Shown: positions 1 to 9,700 of the stretch, one piece after another
Numbering within the stretch: the first letter of the stretch is position 1
Layout of the letters: every line of letters begins with the position of its first letter
Origin: CAVVIH01 sp963748295
GTDB lineage: Bacteria > Acidobacteriota > Vicinamibacteria > Vicinamibacterales > 2-12-FULL-66-21
Assembly: GCA_963748295.1 (NCBI GenBank)
Contig: CAVVIH010000001.1
Coordinates: 522,007-586,006 of the forward strand
Direction: 5' to 3'
DNA length: 64,000 nucleotides
Notes under the pieces: model-generated
Database searches by the model: none
What the model was told of the DNA's origin: nothing
The model's input: only the letters and a program-made list of their open reading frames with translations
Translations under genes and position numbers: made by a program

Positions 1-522
1 CGCGCGGCGATGGTGTGCGACTGGCCCGGCAGCTATCACCTGTACAAGGATCCGGCGACCTGCCGCGTCGCCGATGTCGTAGCCCTGGCGCCGCTCCCCG
101 CCGGGCCGGCGGGCATTCGCGCCGCCTACGCGGGGTGCCACTCGTTCGCGATCCCGGCGGCCGCCCGCAACCGCGAAGGCGCGGCGGAACTGCTGCGGCA
201 TTTCACGTCATTCGACGCCCAGCTTGGCGAGGCGCGCAGGGGTTCGATTCCATGTAGACAGAGCGCGCTCGCACAGGTGCGTGCGGAAGCCAGCGCCAGT
301 CCGGATGAGGCGCGCCGGTGGCAGCTGCTCGGCGACGCCGAGCAGACGATGATCATCCCGCCCAGGTTTGCCGCCTACCCGAAGTGCGAGGACGCCATCT
401 GGCGATCGGTCCAGCGGGCGATGACAGGGGAGTGGCAGCCCCGCGAAGCCGTCCGCCGCGCGGCCGAAGAGATCCGTCCGATCGTGGCATCCGCGGGCGC
501 CCACGCCGTGGTCGAATCGTGA
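1..522 (+). CDS. Sugar ABC transporter extracellular solute-binding protein, C-terminal part (cut by window edge)
   Basis: The reading frame is open to base 1, so the real start lies outside the window; about 173 residues are visible. The sequence fits the C-terminal lobe of family 1 (MalE-like) solute-binding proteins: 'CDWPGSYHL', then 'PLPAGPAG', 'GCHSFAIP', and a final helical stretch 'YPKCEDAIWRSVQRAM'. Such proteins bind a sugar in the periplasm and hand it to an ABC permease. The TGA stop overlaps the GTG start of the next gene (GTGA), so the two are probably translated together. The permease genes expected beside it would lie to the left of the window. The substrate cannot be told from this part. 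Confidence 0.82.
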   Translation, partial: RAAMVCDWPGSYHLYKDPATCRVADVVALAPLPAGPAGIRAAYAGCHSFAIPAAARNREGAAELLRHFTSFDAQLGEARRGSIPCRQSALAQVRAEASASPDEARRWQLLGDAEQTMIIPPRFAAYPKCEDAIWRSVQRAMTGEWQPREAVRRAAEEIRPIVASAGAHAVVES

Positions 523-1301
523 GCGTGGCCGCACGATTCGCGGGCCGCGTGGCGCTCGTGACCGGCGCCGCGCGTGGCATCGGCCGAGCGACCGCCGAAC
601 AGTTTGCGCGGAACGGCGGCCGTGTGGCGCTGGTCGATCGGATCGGCGAGGAGGTCGAGGCTGCCGCGGAAGTCATCCGGCAGGCTGGAGGCGATGCGCT
701 CGCGGTTACAGCGGACGTGAGCGATTCCGCAGCGGTTTCTCGCGCGGTGGCTGCCTGCGGCGACCGCTGGGGCCGGATCGACGTGCTCGTCAACAACGCG
801 GGCATTCATTTCGCGCGCGGGATCGACGAATACACCGACGAAGAAATCGATCGCATCCTGTCGGTCAACCTGAAGGGGGCGATTTACGCCGTGCGGGCGG
901 CACTGCCGGCCCTGCGGCAAACGAAGGGCGCGATCGTCTCCGTTTCCTCGATGACCGGCCTCGTCGGCCAGGCGCGCGGCGCGGTCTACGTCGCCAGCAA
1001 GGGCGCGCTCATCTCGATGACCAAGGCGCTCGCGCTCGAGCTCGCCGCCGACGGCATTCGCGTCAATTGCGTCTGTCCCGCCGGCGTCGATACGCCGCTG
1101 ATGCGCGACTGGGCGGCGACGCTGCCCGATCCCGCTGCCATCCTGCGCGGCCAGGCGGCCATGCACCTCACCAATCGCCTCGCGTCGCCGGAGGAAATCG
1201 CCGCCGCGATTCTGTTCCTCGCGTCACCCGACGCGTCGTTCATCACCGGCGTGGCGCTGCCGGTTGAAGGCGGCGCTACCTTGGGGTATCGGAGAGACTA
1301 G
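519..1301 (+). CDS. SDR family NAD(P)-dependent oxidoreductase
   Basis: A 260-residue classical short-chain dehydrogenase. Visible motifs are the cofactor-binding glycine motif 'TGAARGIG' near residue 14, 'NNAG' near 90, the catalytic Ser in 'IVSVSSMTG', and the catalytic 'YVASK' (Tyr-x3-Lys). The C-terminal 'PVEGGATLG' is normal for the family. I chose the GTG at 519 because it overlaps the upstream stop by 4 nt and gives a standard SDR N-terminus ('FAGRVALVTG'); the frame stays open further upstream but that part is the shadow of the binding protein. It probably oxidises or reduces a sugar or sugar acid imported by the upstream ABC system. The exact substrate is not readable from sequence. 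Confidence 0.88.
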   Translation: MSVAARFAGRVALVTGAARGIGRATAEQFARNGGRVALVDRIGEEVEAAAEVIRQAGGDALAVTADVSDSAAVSRAVAACGDRWGRIDVLVNNAGIHFARGIDEYTDEEIDRILSVNLKGAIYAVRAALPALRQTKGAIVSVSSMTGLVGQARGAVYVASKGALISMTKALALELAADGIRVNCVCPAGVDTPLMRDWAATLPDPAAILRGQAAMHLTNRLASPEEIAAAILFLASPDASFITGVALPVEGGATLGYRRD

Positions 1302-1346
1302 CTCGGGAACTCGGGGCTCGGGAGCTCGGGACTCGGGAGCTCGTTT
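1302..1346. repeat. Heptamer-type tandem array between convergent genes
   Basis: Directly after the SDR stop codon the sequence consists of about five units of ctcggga, spaced 7 or 8 bp apart. It fills the whole gap up to the end of the oppositely oriented Gfo/Idh gene. No other signal is visible in the gap. Confidence 0.75.
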
Positions 1347-2408
1347 TCAGGCTCGAGGAATCTCTATCCAACGCTTCTCGCGGGCGGAGCGATAAATCGC
1401 CTCGACGATTTCGACGCTGCGTCGTCCTTCACGCGCATCGCAAGCAGGCGTGCCGTTCGTCGCGATTGCGTTGACGAAGTCTTCGATCATGCGCTGGTGC
1501 GGCGCAGCGTCACCGACGGTTGCTGATTGCGCGCTCTGCTGGCGAAGTCGCGCCGTAGCGCGGTCCGATTCCGCGCGCGTAGGCGGGGGATTTGGGAGTT
1601 GACTCCCGTCTCGCAGGTCGATCGCGATGAGCGAATCTCCTTCGAGAATCAACGTGCCGTCGCGTCCGGTCAGTTCGACGCGACGCGGATATCCGGGATA
1701 CGCGCACGTCGAGGCTTCGACCCCTCCGAGCGCGCCGTTCTCGAACTCCAGCGTCGCCGTCAGCGTGTCCTCGACCTCGATCGGATGCACGCGGGTCGCG
1801 GCAAAGGCCGACACCCGCGCGACACGGCCGAACATCCACGACAGTATGTCGATCGTATGGATGCCCTGGTTCATCAGCGCGCCGCCGCCGTCGAGCGCCC
1901 ACGTTCCGCGCCAGCGCGACCCGGCGAAGTACTCGTCCGGGCGGTGCCACTTGATTCGACCCGACGCGAGTATCGGTGTTCCGAGGCGGCCCGAATCCAC
2001 CATCTCTTTCATCCGGAGCACGTCGGGCTTCAGGCGATCCTGGAAGAAGACGGCGATCTTGACGCCGGCCCGATCGGCGGCCTCGATCAGGGTGTCGATC
2101 CGTGCGGTGGAGATGTCGAGCGGCTTTTCGACGATGACGTGAAGGCCGCGGGAGATCGCGGCAATCGTCTGTTCCGCGTGGAGTCCCGACGGGCTGCCGA
2201 TGGCGACGAAATCCATCGGCTTGTGATCGAGGAAGCGATCGAGGTCGGCGTAGGCGACAGCGCCGGCGCGGTCGGCGAGCTGAGCCGAGCGCTCGACGTT
2301 CTGACCGTACACTGCCGAAACGCGAACGGCGGCAACACCAGCCGCGGCACGCGCGTGCGTGTTGCTGATGTTGCCGCCGCCAAGGATCCCCAAATAGCAG
2401 ATCTTCAA
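1347..2408 (-). CDS. Gfo/Idh/MocA family oxidoreductase (cytoplasmic form)
   Basis: A 353-residue NAD(P)-dependent sugar dehydrogenase. The N-terminal Rossmann motif reads 'GILGGGNISNTHA', and the family signature 'EKPL' follows near residue 96; the C-terminal alpha/beta domain includes 'GGGALMNQGIHTIDIL', where the His lies at the usual catalytic position. No signal peptide is seen. The start is TTG at 2,408, forming a TTGA overlap with the stop of the upstream gene; this is the only start that gives a proper Rossmann N-terminus. It is the last gene of the LacI-TIM barrel-DUF1080-Gfo/Idh-Gfo/Idh set and probably oxidises a sugar (often at C3) or reduces the matching keto-sugar. Confidence 0.88.
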   Translation of the reverse strand: MKICYLGILGGGNISNTHARAAAGVAAVRVSAVYGQNVERSAQLADRAGAVAYADLDRFLDHKPMDFVAIGSPSGLHAEQTIAAISRGLHVIVEKPLDISTARIDTLIEAADRAGVKIAVFFQDRLKPDVLRMKEMVDSGRLGTPILASGRIKWHRPDEYFAGSRWRGTWALDGGGALMNQGIHTIDILSWMFGRVARVSAFAATRVHPIEVEDTLTATLEFENGALGGVEASTCAYPGYPRRVELTGRDGTLILEGDSLIAIDLRDGSQLPNPPPTRAESDRATARLRQQSAQSATVGDAAPHQRMIEDFVNAIATNGTPACDAREGRRSVEIVEAIYRSAREKRWIEIPRA

Positions 2409-3781
2409 CGTTCGCGCGACGCGCTGTCGGTCGACGCGCGTGCGCCGATGACGACATCCTGGCGCTGATCGTCGAACGTGATGCGCTGGCCGGTCTGCAG
2501 CGCCGCGATCGTCATGCAGAGCGCCACCGAGTGGCTGTAGCCCGCCTCGATGCTCGCGTTCGGCGTCTTGCGGCTGCGCACGCACTCCATCCAGTTGCGC
2601 ATGTTCGCGCCGGTGCCATCGTCCGTGCCGGTGTTCGCGTCGGTGACGGTCTTTTCCGCGACGGCAGTCAGCGAACGCTTCGCGAGCTGGTTGGGCTTCA
2701 TGCCCATTGCCTTCGCGTGGTTCTCCGCCAGCCCGCCCTCCGGCGTGATCTCGCCGGTGTCGAGATTCAACGTGCCGCCGTTCGAGAAGTACAGCTCCTT
2801 GACGTCGCCCGCCTGGTTCGTCATCCGCGAGCTGTAGACGACCTGGAACCCCTTCGACGGATCGTTCAACGGGCCGTAATCGAACACCGCGGTCATCGTG
2901 TCGTAGTTCTTGCGGCCGTCGTGCCAGAAATAGATGCCGCCGTTGGCGACAACGCTCCGCGGCCTCGGCAGTTCGGCGAACCAGTGCACGGTATCGATCT
3001 GGTGGACCATCCATTGATCCGGAATGCCCGACGAATACGGCCAGAACAACCGGAATTCGAGGTGCTTGCGCGCGTCGAACGGTTCGTAGGGGCGATTCAG
3101 GAGGAAGCGCTTCCAGTCCGTGTCCTGCTCGCGCAGCTGGCTCACGAGCTTCGGGCGCCGCCAGCGGCCAGGCTGGTTCACGTTCCAGGTCATCTCCGCC
3201 ATGACGATCTGGCCGAACTCACCCGACTTGATGAAATCGTAGGCGCGCTGATACTTCGTCGAGCTCCGGCGCTGCGTGCCGATCTGCACGATTTTCCCGG
3301 TCTCCTTGACGGCCGCCCTGATCGCGCGCGCATCGGCCATCGTGTTGGCCATCGGCTTTTCGACGTAGGCATCGCGTCCCGCGCGGAGCGCTTCGACGCC
3401 GTGCAGCGCGTGCTGGAAGTCGGCGGTCGCGATGATCACCGCATCGACATCCTTGCGGTCGTACAGCTCGTCGTTGTTCCGGCACAGCTCCGGCCGCTTG
3501 CCGATCGTCTTTTCGAGGAATGCCGCGCCTTCCTCGCGCCGGACGCTCCAGATGTCCGACAGCGCCACGATCTCGAAGTTCATGTCGGCCGCGTGCTTCT
3601 TGAACGCCGGGATGAGCGCATCGCGCGACCGGTCGGAGAACCCGACGATGCCGACGCGGACGCGATCGTTGGCGCCGATGATGCGCGTCTGCGAGGACGC
3701 CGGCCCCGCAAACGCCAGGCCCGCCGCCCCGGCGCCCGCAACCTTGATGAACTCTCGCCGCGAGGAGCGAAGGATGGACAT
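2405..3781 (-). CDS. Gfo/Idh/MocA family oxidoreductase with Tat signal (exported)
   Basis: A 458-residue protein that starts with a twin-arginine signal ('SSRREFIKVAGAGAAGLAF'), so it is probably exported folded with its NAD(P) bound. The Rossmann part begins 'VRVGIVGFSDRS' and the conserved 'EKPMANTMADA' follows near residue 142. Further on are 'VQIGTQRRSS' and a long C-terminal domain typical of the Tat-exported oxidoreductases of Planctomycetes and Acidobacteria. It overlaps the downstream dehydrogenase by 4 nt and sits 33 nt after the DUF1080 gene. In this context it probably makes 3-keto-glycosides outside the cytoplasm; that role is inferred from the neighbours. Confidence 0.88.
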   Translation of the reverse strand: MSILRSSRREFIKVAGAGAAGLAFAGPASSQTRIIGANDRVRVGIVGFSDRSRDALIPAFKKHAADMNFEIVALSDIWSVRREEGAAFLEKTIGKRPELCRNNDELYDRKDVDAVIIATADFQHALHGVEALRAGRDAYVEKPMANTMADARAIRAAVKETGKIVQIGTQRRSSTKYQRAYDFIKSGEFGQIVMAEMTWNVNQPGRWRRPKLVSQLREQDTDWKRFLLNRPYEPFDARKHLEFRLFWPYSSGIPDQWMVHQIDTVHWFAELPRPRSVVANGGIYFWHDGRKNYDTMTAVFDYGPLNDPSKGFQVVYSSRMTNQAGDVKELYFSNGGTLNLDTGEITPEGGLAENHAKAMGMKPNQLAKRSLTAVAEKTVTDANTGTDDGTGANMRNWMECVRSRKTPNASIEAGYSHSVALCMTIAALQTGQRITFDDQRQDVVIGARASTDSASRER

Positions 3782-3814
3782 ATAGCCCTCTCTGTTTTGA
3801 TGTCGCCGCAGCCG

Positions 3815-4549
3815 TTACGTGCTCGTCTTCCGAATCTTCACGTTGCGGTACCAGACGCGGTCCCCGTGGTCCTGCAGAAGGATATGCCCTTTCTGCAGTT
3901 TTCCAAACCGCTCGATGCCCTTGAACTTGCTCTGATCGACCGCCGCCTGCAGCTCGGGGGTTTCGAGCTGATACTGCAGCACTTTCGTGCCGTTCAGCCA
4001 GTGTTCGACGGTCTTGCCGCGTACGACGATGCGCGAGGCGTTGAACTCGCCGGCGGGCTTGAGCGGCCGGTTGGAGGCGGCGAGTACGTCGTAGAACGCT
4101 GACGTCTGCCGCTTCGGGCCCACCTTCGCATCGGGGTGCCGCTCGTCGTCGATGATCTGGTACTCGTGGCCGATCGCCGTGTCGCGATCCTCCAGCACGA
4201 AATATTTCACGCCGCTGTTGCCGGCCTGCGCCACGCGCCACTCGAGCGTCAGCTCGAAGTTGTCGTAGGTGTCGGTGGTAATCAGGTCGAGCGCCCCACG
4301 CGTGTCCTTTCCATCGCTCGGATCCACCGTGAGCATCCCGTCCTGGACCTTCCAGCGCGTGCTTGCGGCGTCGCTGCGCTTGTAGCCGCGCCACCCCGAT
4401 AGCGTCGAGCCGTCGAACAGCAGCGTCCACCCTGCACGTTTCTCGTCGTCGCTGAGACGGTTCGGCGCCGTGGGCGACCCTTTCTGCAGCGATGCGACCG
4501 ACGCGGTCGTGCCGATTACAGCGAATACGAACGGAGCGAAGATGCGCAT
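3815..4549 (-). CDS. DUF1080 (3-keto-disaccharide hydrolase/lyase) domain protein
   Basis: A 244-residue protein with an N-terminal signal peptide ('MRIFAPFVFAVIGTTASVA') followed by one DUF1080 domain. The hallmarks are 'WTLLFDGSTLSGWRGYK', 'DNFELTLEWRV', 'GNSGVKYFV' and the closing 'DRVWYRNVKIR'. This jelly-roll family cleaves glycosides after oxidation at C3, by elimination or hydrolysis of the 3-keto-sugar. It lies between the TIM-barrel isomerase/hydratase gene and two Gfo/Idh/MocA dehydrogenase genes on the same strand, the gene company expected for that chemistry. The substrate sugar is unknown. Confidence 0.88.
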   Translation of the reverse strand: MRIFAPFVFAVIGTTASVASLQKGSPTAPNRLSDDEKRAGWTLLFDGSTLSGWRGYKRSDAASTRWKVQDGMLTVDPSDGKDTRGALDLITTDTYDNFELTLEWRVAQAGNSGVKYFVLEDRDTAIGHEYQIIDDERHPDAKVGPKRQTSAFYDVLAASNRPLKPAGEFNASRIVVRGKTVEHWLNGTKVLQYQLETPELQAAVDQSKFKGIERFGKLQKGHILLQDHGDRVWYRNVKIRKTST

Positions 4550-4561
4550 GTCGAGTTCCTC

Positions 4562-4603
4562 GAGCGCCGAGCGCCCAGCGCCGAACGCCGAACGCCGAAC
4601 GCC
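4562..4603. repeat. Perfect heptamer array (6 units) inside the operon
   Basis: Six consecutive 7-bp units read gagcgcc, gagcgcc, cagcgcc, gaacgcc, gaacgcc, gaacgcc without slippage. The array fills nearly all of the 59-bp gap between the TIM-barrel and DUF1080 genes. No ribosome-binding site lies inside it. Confidence 0.85.
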
Positions 4604-4608
4604 GGGTC

Positions 4609-5514
4609 TTAAATCTTAATCCCGAGCTTTTCGAGATAGTCCTTGGCGATAACCGCGGAATCCTTCGGAGTCCTGACACCGTCCGGCACTTTATCCAGCT
4701 CGACGATCGCCCACCCTTTGAAGCCGACGGCGTTGAGCGCGTCGAGCACGCCTTTGAGATTCACCTTGCCGCGTCCGAGCTCGACGAAGCGGTACGAGCG
4801 CGACAGGTCGCCGGTGGCGCCCGGAATCGGCGTCTCCAGATCCTTGATGTGCAGGAACAGGAGCCGGTCGCGGTATTCCTTGACCGCGGCCACCGGATCG
4901 CCGCCGCCCATCTGGTAATGCGCCGTGTCCAGCTCCAGCTTGACGAACTTCGGATCCGCGGCGCCGAGAACCGCGCGCACTTCCTCGGGGCGCTCGCCGA
5001 GGTTGTTCATGTGGTTGTGATACCCCAGCGGCACGCCGAGGTCGGCGGTCCGCTTGCCGATTTCGGTCAGCAGCTTGCCCATCCGCTCGAAATCCGCGGG
5101 CACGATGGCGCGCTTCGGCCGCTCGTCGGTGACCTGCAGGTACAGCCCGCCAACGTCTCGGACGAATTTCGCGTTCCCCGTGTGCTTCGCGATCTCTTCC
5201 TTCTCGACCGCGGGATCGAGCCGCACGTTTCCGCTCGACAACGCCACCATCGTCAGGCGGTGCTTTGCGAGCAGATCCTTGAGCGCGCCCGGCTTGTCCC
5301 CGAACTTCTCGATGATTGGCGAGCGAAGCTGGATGCCCTTGAAGCCGACCGCGGCGACCTCTTCGATCGCCTTGAGGTCGTCGCCCTCCCACGTGATGGC
5401 GGCGTAACCGAACTTGATGTCGCCCGCCGGAACAGCGGCGAAGGCATGCCGGCTGAACACGGTCGCGGCGCCCGTGGCTCCGATTGTGGCAATGAAGTCG
5501 CGGCGTGAAATCAT
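4609..5514 (-). CDS. Sugar phosphate isomerase/epimerase family protein (TIM barrel) with Tat-like signal
   Basis: A 301-residue xylose-isomerase-like TIM barrel. I start it at the ATG at 5,514, giving 'MISRRDFIATIGATGAA', a Tat-type signal; the frame could open 12 codons earlier but those codons look non-coding. Metal-binding positions of the family are visible: 'GYHNHMNNLG', 'VKLELDTAHY' (Glu/Asp), 'FLHIKDLE' (His) and 'AIVELDKVPDG' (Glu). In loci with DUF1080 and Gfo/Idh proteins, such barrels act as hydratases or isomerases on the keto-sugar product. That is the likely job here; the exact reaction is inferred. Confidence 0.85.
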   Translation of the reverse strand: MISRRDFIATIGATGAATVFSRHAFAAVPAGDIKFGYAAITWEGDDLKAIEEVAAVGFKGIQLRSPIIEKFGDKPGALKDLLAKHRLTMVALSSGNVRLDPAVEKEEIAKHTGNAKFVRDVGGLYLQVTDERPKRAIVPADFERMGKLLTEIGKRTADLGVPLGYHNHMNNLGERPEEVRAVLGAADPKFVKLELDTAHYQMGGGDPVAAVKEYRDRLLFLHIKDLETPIPGATGDLSRSYRFVELGRGKVNLKGVLDALNAVGFKGWAIVELDKVPDGVRTPKDSAVIAKDYLEKLGIKI

Positions 5515-5560
5515 GGCGCCAATTGTGTCAGGCGTGCGGCCGTTCGGCAAAAGGGTCCCG

Positions 5561-6571
5561 TTACGCTCGAACCGATGAGCCTCGGACGACCAGGCACGGC
5601 GGGATGACGACCCGCTGGAACGGCCCGTCCGGGTTCGGCCCCATCTGATCCAACAGCAGTTCGGCCGCGCGGCGGCCCTGTTCTTCCTTCGACCAGCTCA
5701 CCGTCGTGAGCGGCACCCGCAGAAGATCTCCATATTTGACGTCGCCGGCGCCGACGACCGCAATGTCGTTCGGAACGCTGAGGCCGGCTTCCCATACCGC
5801 TTTCATCGCGCCGATGGCCGCCGGGTCGTTTGCCGCGAACACGGCATCGATCGCGGGACGCGGCTCGAGCGCCAGCAGTTGCTTCATCGCGCGATACCCA
5901 TCGGCTTCCATGAAACCGGCGCGCACGATCCACTCCGAACGCGGCTTCAGACCGTGTGAGCGCAGGGCGGCGAGATAACCGGTCTCGCGCCGTTTTGCGT
6001 GCAGCACGGGCGGGCCGCCGATATGCGCCACCGCCCGTCGTCCTGTCCGGATCAAGTGATCCGCGGCCAGCCGTCCGACTTCCTCGTCGTCCGTGATCAC
6101 GCGATGGCAGTCGACGCCGGGGTGATCGTCGCGGTCGATCAGCACCAGCGCGCAGCCGCGGCGGGCTACCTGCTTGAGCACGTCGGTGTTGCCCGACGCG
6201 TGCGCCGAGGCGAGCACGATCCCGTCGACTTGCCGCGCGCGAAGCATGTCCAGCTCTGAACGCTCCTTGCCCGGGTTCTCACCCGAGCTGCAGAGCAGGA
6301 GGCCGTAGCCGCGTGCGCTCATGACCGGCTCGATGCCGGCGACGATCTCGACGAAGAACGAGTGCATGAGATCCGGGATCACCACGCCAAGCGTGTGGGT
6401 GCGCTTGAGCGACAGGCTTCTCGCGACCGCGTTGGGGCGGTAGCCGAGCCGCGCGACGTGTTGAAGCACGCGGGCGCGGGTTTCGGCGCCGATGTCGGGC
6501 TGGTCGTTGAGGACCTTGGAGACGGTGGTCACTGAGACGCCCAGGTCGGCCGCGATCCGCTTCATGGTCAT
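5561..6571 (-). CDS. LacI family transcriptional regulator
   Basis: About 336 residues. The N-terminal helix-turn-helix and hinge are clear: 'MKRIAADLGVSVTTVSKVLN' and then 'VARLGYRPNAVARSL'. The periplasmic-binding-protein-like sensor domain follows ('LGVVIPDLMHSFFVEIVAG'). The start is either ATG 6,571 or ATG 6,565; a longer frame back to 6,586 is less likely. It is the first gene of the leftward glycan operon and is divergent from the TonB receptor at 6,704. A perfect palindrome at 6,590-6,618 sits just upstream of its start, so it probably represses both directions until a sugar from the glycan binds. Confidence 0.92.
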   Translation of the reverse strand: MTMKRIAADLGVSVTTVSKVLNDQPDIGAETRARVLQHVARLGYRPNAVARSLSLKRTHTLGVVIPDLMHSFFVEIVAGIEPVMSARGYGLLLCSSGENPGKERSELDMLRARQVDGIVLASAHASGNTDVLKQVARRGCALVLIDRDDHPGVDCHRVITDDEEVGRLAADHLIRTGRRAVAHIGGPPVLHAKRRETGYLAALRSHGLKPRSEWIVRAGFMEADGYRAMKQLLALEPRPAIDAVFAANDPAAIGAMKAVWEAGLSVPNDIAVVGAGDVKYGDLLRVPLTTVSWSKEEQGRRAAELLLDQMGPNPDGPFQRVVIPPCLVVRGSSVRA

Positions 6572-6589
6572 GGATATATTCCCCAAGTG

Positions 6590-6618
6590 TAACGGTAAAG
6601 GCGTTTACTTTACCGTTA
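6590..6618. promoter_or_regulatory. Palindromic operator between lacI-type gene and TonB receptor gene
   Basis: Two perfect 10-bp half-sites, TAACGGTAAA and TTTACCGTTA, are separated by 9 bp. Within it lies a second inverted repeat, GTAAA-ggcg-TTTAC. It starts 19 bp before the regulator start and lies about 85 bp before the receptor start. Position and symmetry fit a LacI-family operator controlling both divergent units; binding is inferred. Confidence 0.72.
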
Positions 6619-6703
6619 AAGCCATGCTATCTCACCCCTACTGGAAGCGCGTCCACCCGGCCGCCGGCGCCCGGGAAACGTTCGATGCCAAGGAGGAACG
6701 TCG

Positions 6704-9700
6704 ATGTTGCGCAACACCACGGGCATCCTGTGTCTCGCCGCCCTGCTCGCCACCGCGTCGGCGTCTGCGCAGACGTCGATGGGGGGCGTCAGCGGCATGG
6801 TCGTCGATTCGAGCGGCGCCAGGGTTCCTGGCGCCGCGGTCACGCTGACGAACACCGCGACGAACGTCGCGAACGTTCGCCAGACCAACGACTCCGGCTT
6901 TTACACGTTCGTCAACGTCCGTCCGGGATCGTACACCGTGACGGTGGAGCTTCAGGGCTTCACGAAGGCCTCGGTTGAAACCTTCACCGTTGGCGTCAAC
7001 GAGACGGTTGCGCGAAACGTGACCCTCCAGGTCGGCGCGCTGACCGAAACGACGGTCGTGAAGAGCCAGTCGGAGTTGATCCAGACCTCCTCGGCGGAGC
7101 TTGGAACGGTGGTCGAGGAGAAGGTCATTCGCGATCTGCCGCTGCAGGGACGCAACTTCACCCAGCTGCTGCTGCTGACTCCCGGCGTCAATCCGATTTC
7201 CACGGCGCAGGGGCCGCAGCAGGAGACGGCCATCAACAGCTTCGAGGGCAACTCCGGCATTCCCGGCGGGCTGATCGTGAACGCCTCGATTCAGGGCCAG
7301 CAGAACCGCTCAAAGGTTTATTACATGGACGGGATCATCAACACGAGCGTGCGCTCCGGCACCTACGTCGCGCTGCCCGACATCGATTCCCTCCAGGAGT
7401 TCAAGGTCCAGGCGCAGAGCGACAAGGCGGAATTCGGCGGCGTCACCGGCGGCGTCGTCAACATGACGTCGAAGTCCGGCACGAACCGCTTTGGCGGTTC
7501 GACCTTCGGCTACTTCCGCAACGAGAGCCTGGCGGCCCGCAATCCGTTCCGCGACTCGCAGGTGAGCAAGCACCCCGACTTCCGCCAGTCGCAGTTCGGC
7601 GCGAACTTCGGCGGGCCGATCTTCAAGGGCAAGACGTTCTTCTTCGGGTCCTATGACGGCTGGCGCTACCGTGATTTCGCGGACATCAACATCACGACGC
7701 CGACCACGCGGGAGCTGGCGGGCGATTTTTCGCAGAGCTTCCATCGCCGCATCATCTACAACCCGTACTCGACGCGCGTGGAGAACGGCAGGCTCGTCCG
7801 CGATCCGTTTCCGAACAACATCATCCCGCCGGAGCTGATCTCGGCGACGATGCAGTCGTTTCTGCGGACGTACATGGTGCAGCCGAACATTCCCGGGAAC
7901 GTGGCGCAGAACTTCCGGATGGCGCGCGAGCAGGAGAACAACTCGAACTCGTTCCAGGGCCGGGTGGATCATCACTTCTCGAACAACGACAACATCTTCG
8001 TTCGCTGGACCGAGCGGCGGATCAGCGGGTTCATCCCGAGAGGAGACCGCGGATTCCAGGAGCCGGATTCGATCAATCGCAACGTCGGCGGCGGATGGTT
8101 CCACACGTTCTCGCCGACCATGGTGCTCGAGGTCCGCGGCGGACTGGCGACCCAGCCCACCGAGGACGCGCCGTTCCTCCACGAGCTGGGCGTCGCGCCG
8201 CAGCAGGCGCTGAATCTGCCGGAAATCGATCGCTTTTACGGCTACATCGTCTCGGGGTTGACGACACCCTGGACCAACATGCCGAACCTCGGCGAGCAGG
8301 GTCCGCGCGGCCGCGAGAACCCGAACTGGAACGCGGCGACCGACTTCACCTGGCTGAGGGGCCGGCACAATCTGAAGTTCGGCTTCCAGATGCTGCAGAT
8401 CTCGCGTCTGCAGAAGAACCAGTTCGGGCAGATGGACTTCAGCGCGGAGTCGACGCGGAATCCGCAATCGACGAGCAACACGGGTGATCCGGTGGCGTCG
8501 GCGCTCCTCGGGCTGCCGTCCCGCATTCAGGGCTTCGTGCCCGATCTGGGCTACATCGATTTCAAGACGTCGACGTTGTCGGGTTACGTGCAGGACCAGT
8601 GGTCGATCAAGTCGAACCTGACGCTGACCTACGGCCTTCGCTACGACTACGTCACGCGCGCGGCCGGCAACTACGGTCTGCAGAGCGGCCCGGATATGAA
8701 GACCGGCGAGTGGCTGCTCGCGCTCACCGAGATGCCGCCCGTCTGCAGCGGGCAGGCGCCGCCGTGCCTGCCAGCGCCGCTGCCGCAGATTCCGTTCAAC
8801 CAGTTCATCCGCGTCACCGGGGACGTGGACAACATCCTGAAGCCGATCACGGACAACTGGGGACCGCGGGCCGGCGTGGCGTGGCAGATCTCCCCGAGCA
8901 TGGTCGTCCGCAGCGGCTACTCGCTGATGTGGGACTCGATGGTCTCGCGGAGCCAGTACGGCCAGCATCAGTTCGAGAGCTGGGGATGGCCGCAGTTCTC
9001 GGGCATCGACACCGGCACCATCAACACCGAGAGCGGACCGATCGTGCGCATCGAGGATGTCGATTCGCTGCCGTTTGCGGCGCCGCGTCCGCACCCGTGG
9101 AACAGCAGCGGCTTCTTCAACGATCCGGATCGCAAGAACGCCTACTCGCATCAGTGGCACGTCGAGCTGCAGCGTGAAATCACCAACGACACGATGGTCG
9201 CGGCAGCCTACGTCGGCAGCTACAACGGCCGTCTCGAGTACGCCGGCAAGGCGTCGTCGCCGGCGGTTCCAGGTGTCGACCCGGCGACCGGGCGGCGGCT
9301 GCTGGCGGCCGAGCGCGACGCGCTGCGTCCGTGGCCGCACAACGTCGGCACGTTCACCTACTCCGACGACATCGGCATGTCGAAGTACAACGCGCTGCAA
9401 CTCCGGGCGCAGCGCCGGTTCGCCGGCGATCTGGCGAGCAACGTCTCCTACACGTTCTCGCGGTCGGAGGACACGAGCAGCGGATGGTTCAATGTGGAGA
9501 ACGGCATCGGCGGCGGCGCCGGCGGCGTGCAGAACTACTGGGACATCGACTCCAATCGAGCGATCTCCGGATACGACATCCCGCACATCTTCACCTGGTC
9601 GACGGTGTGGGAGCTGCCGGTCGGCCGCGGCAAGCGGTGGATGACCGACGGCGTGCTGTCGTACGTGCTCGGCAACTGGCAGCTGAACTGGATGCTGCTC

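Noticed and set aside
1347..3014. Apparent 555-residue fusion protein covering the Gfo/Idh gene and part of its neighbour
   Set aside because: The first 200 residues are a frame shadow of the upstream oxidoreductase. The TTG at 2,408 with a TTGA overlap gives a normal family member.
2531..4102. 523-residue plus-strand open frame
   Set aside because: It lies opposite the Tat-type oxidoreductase and DUF1080 genes and shows no domain or ribosome-binding site.
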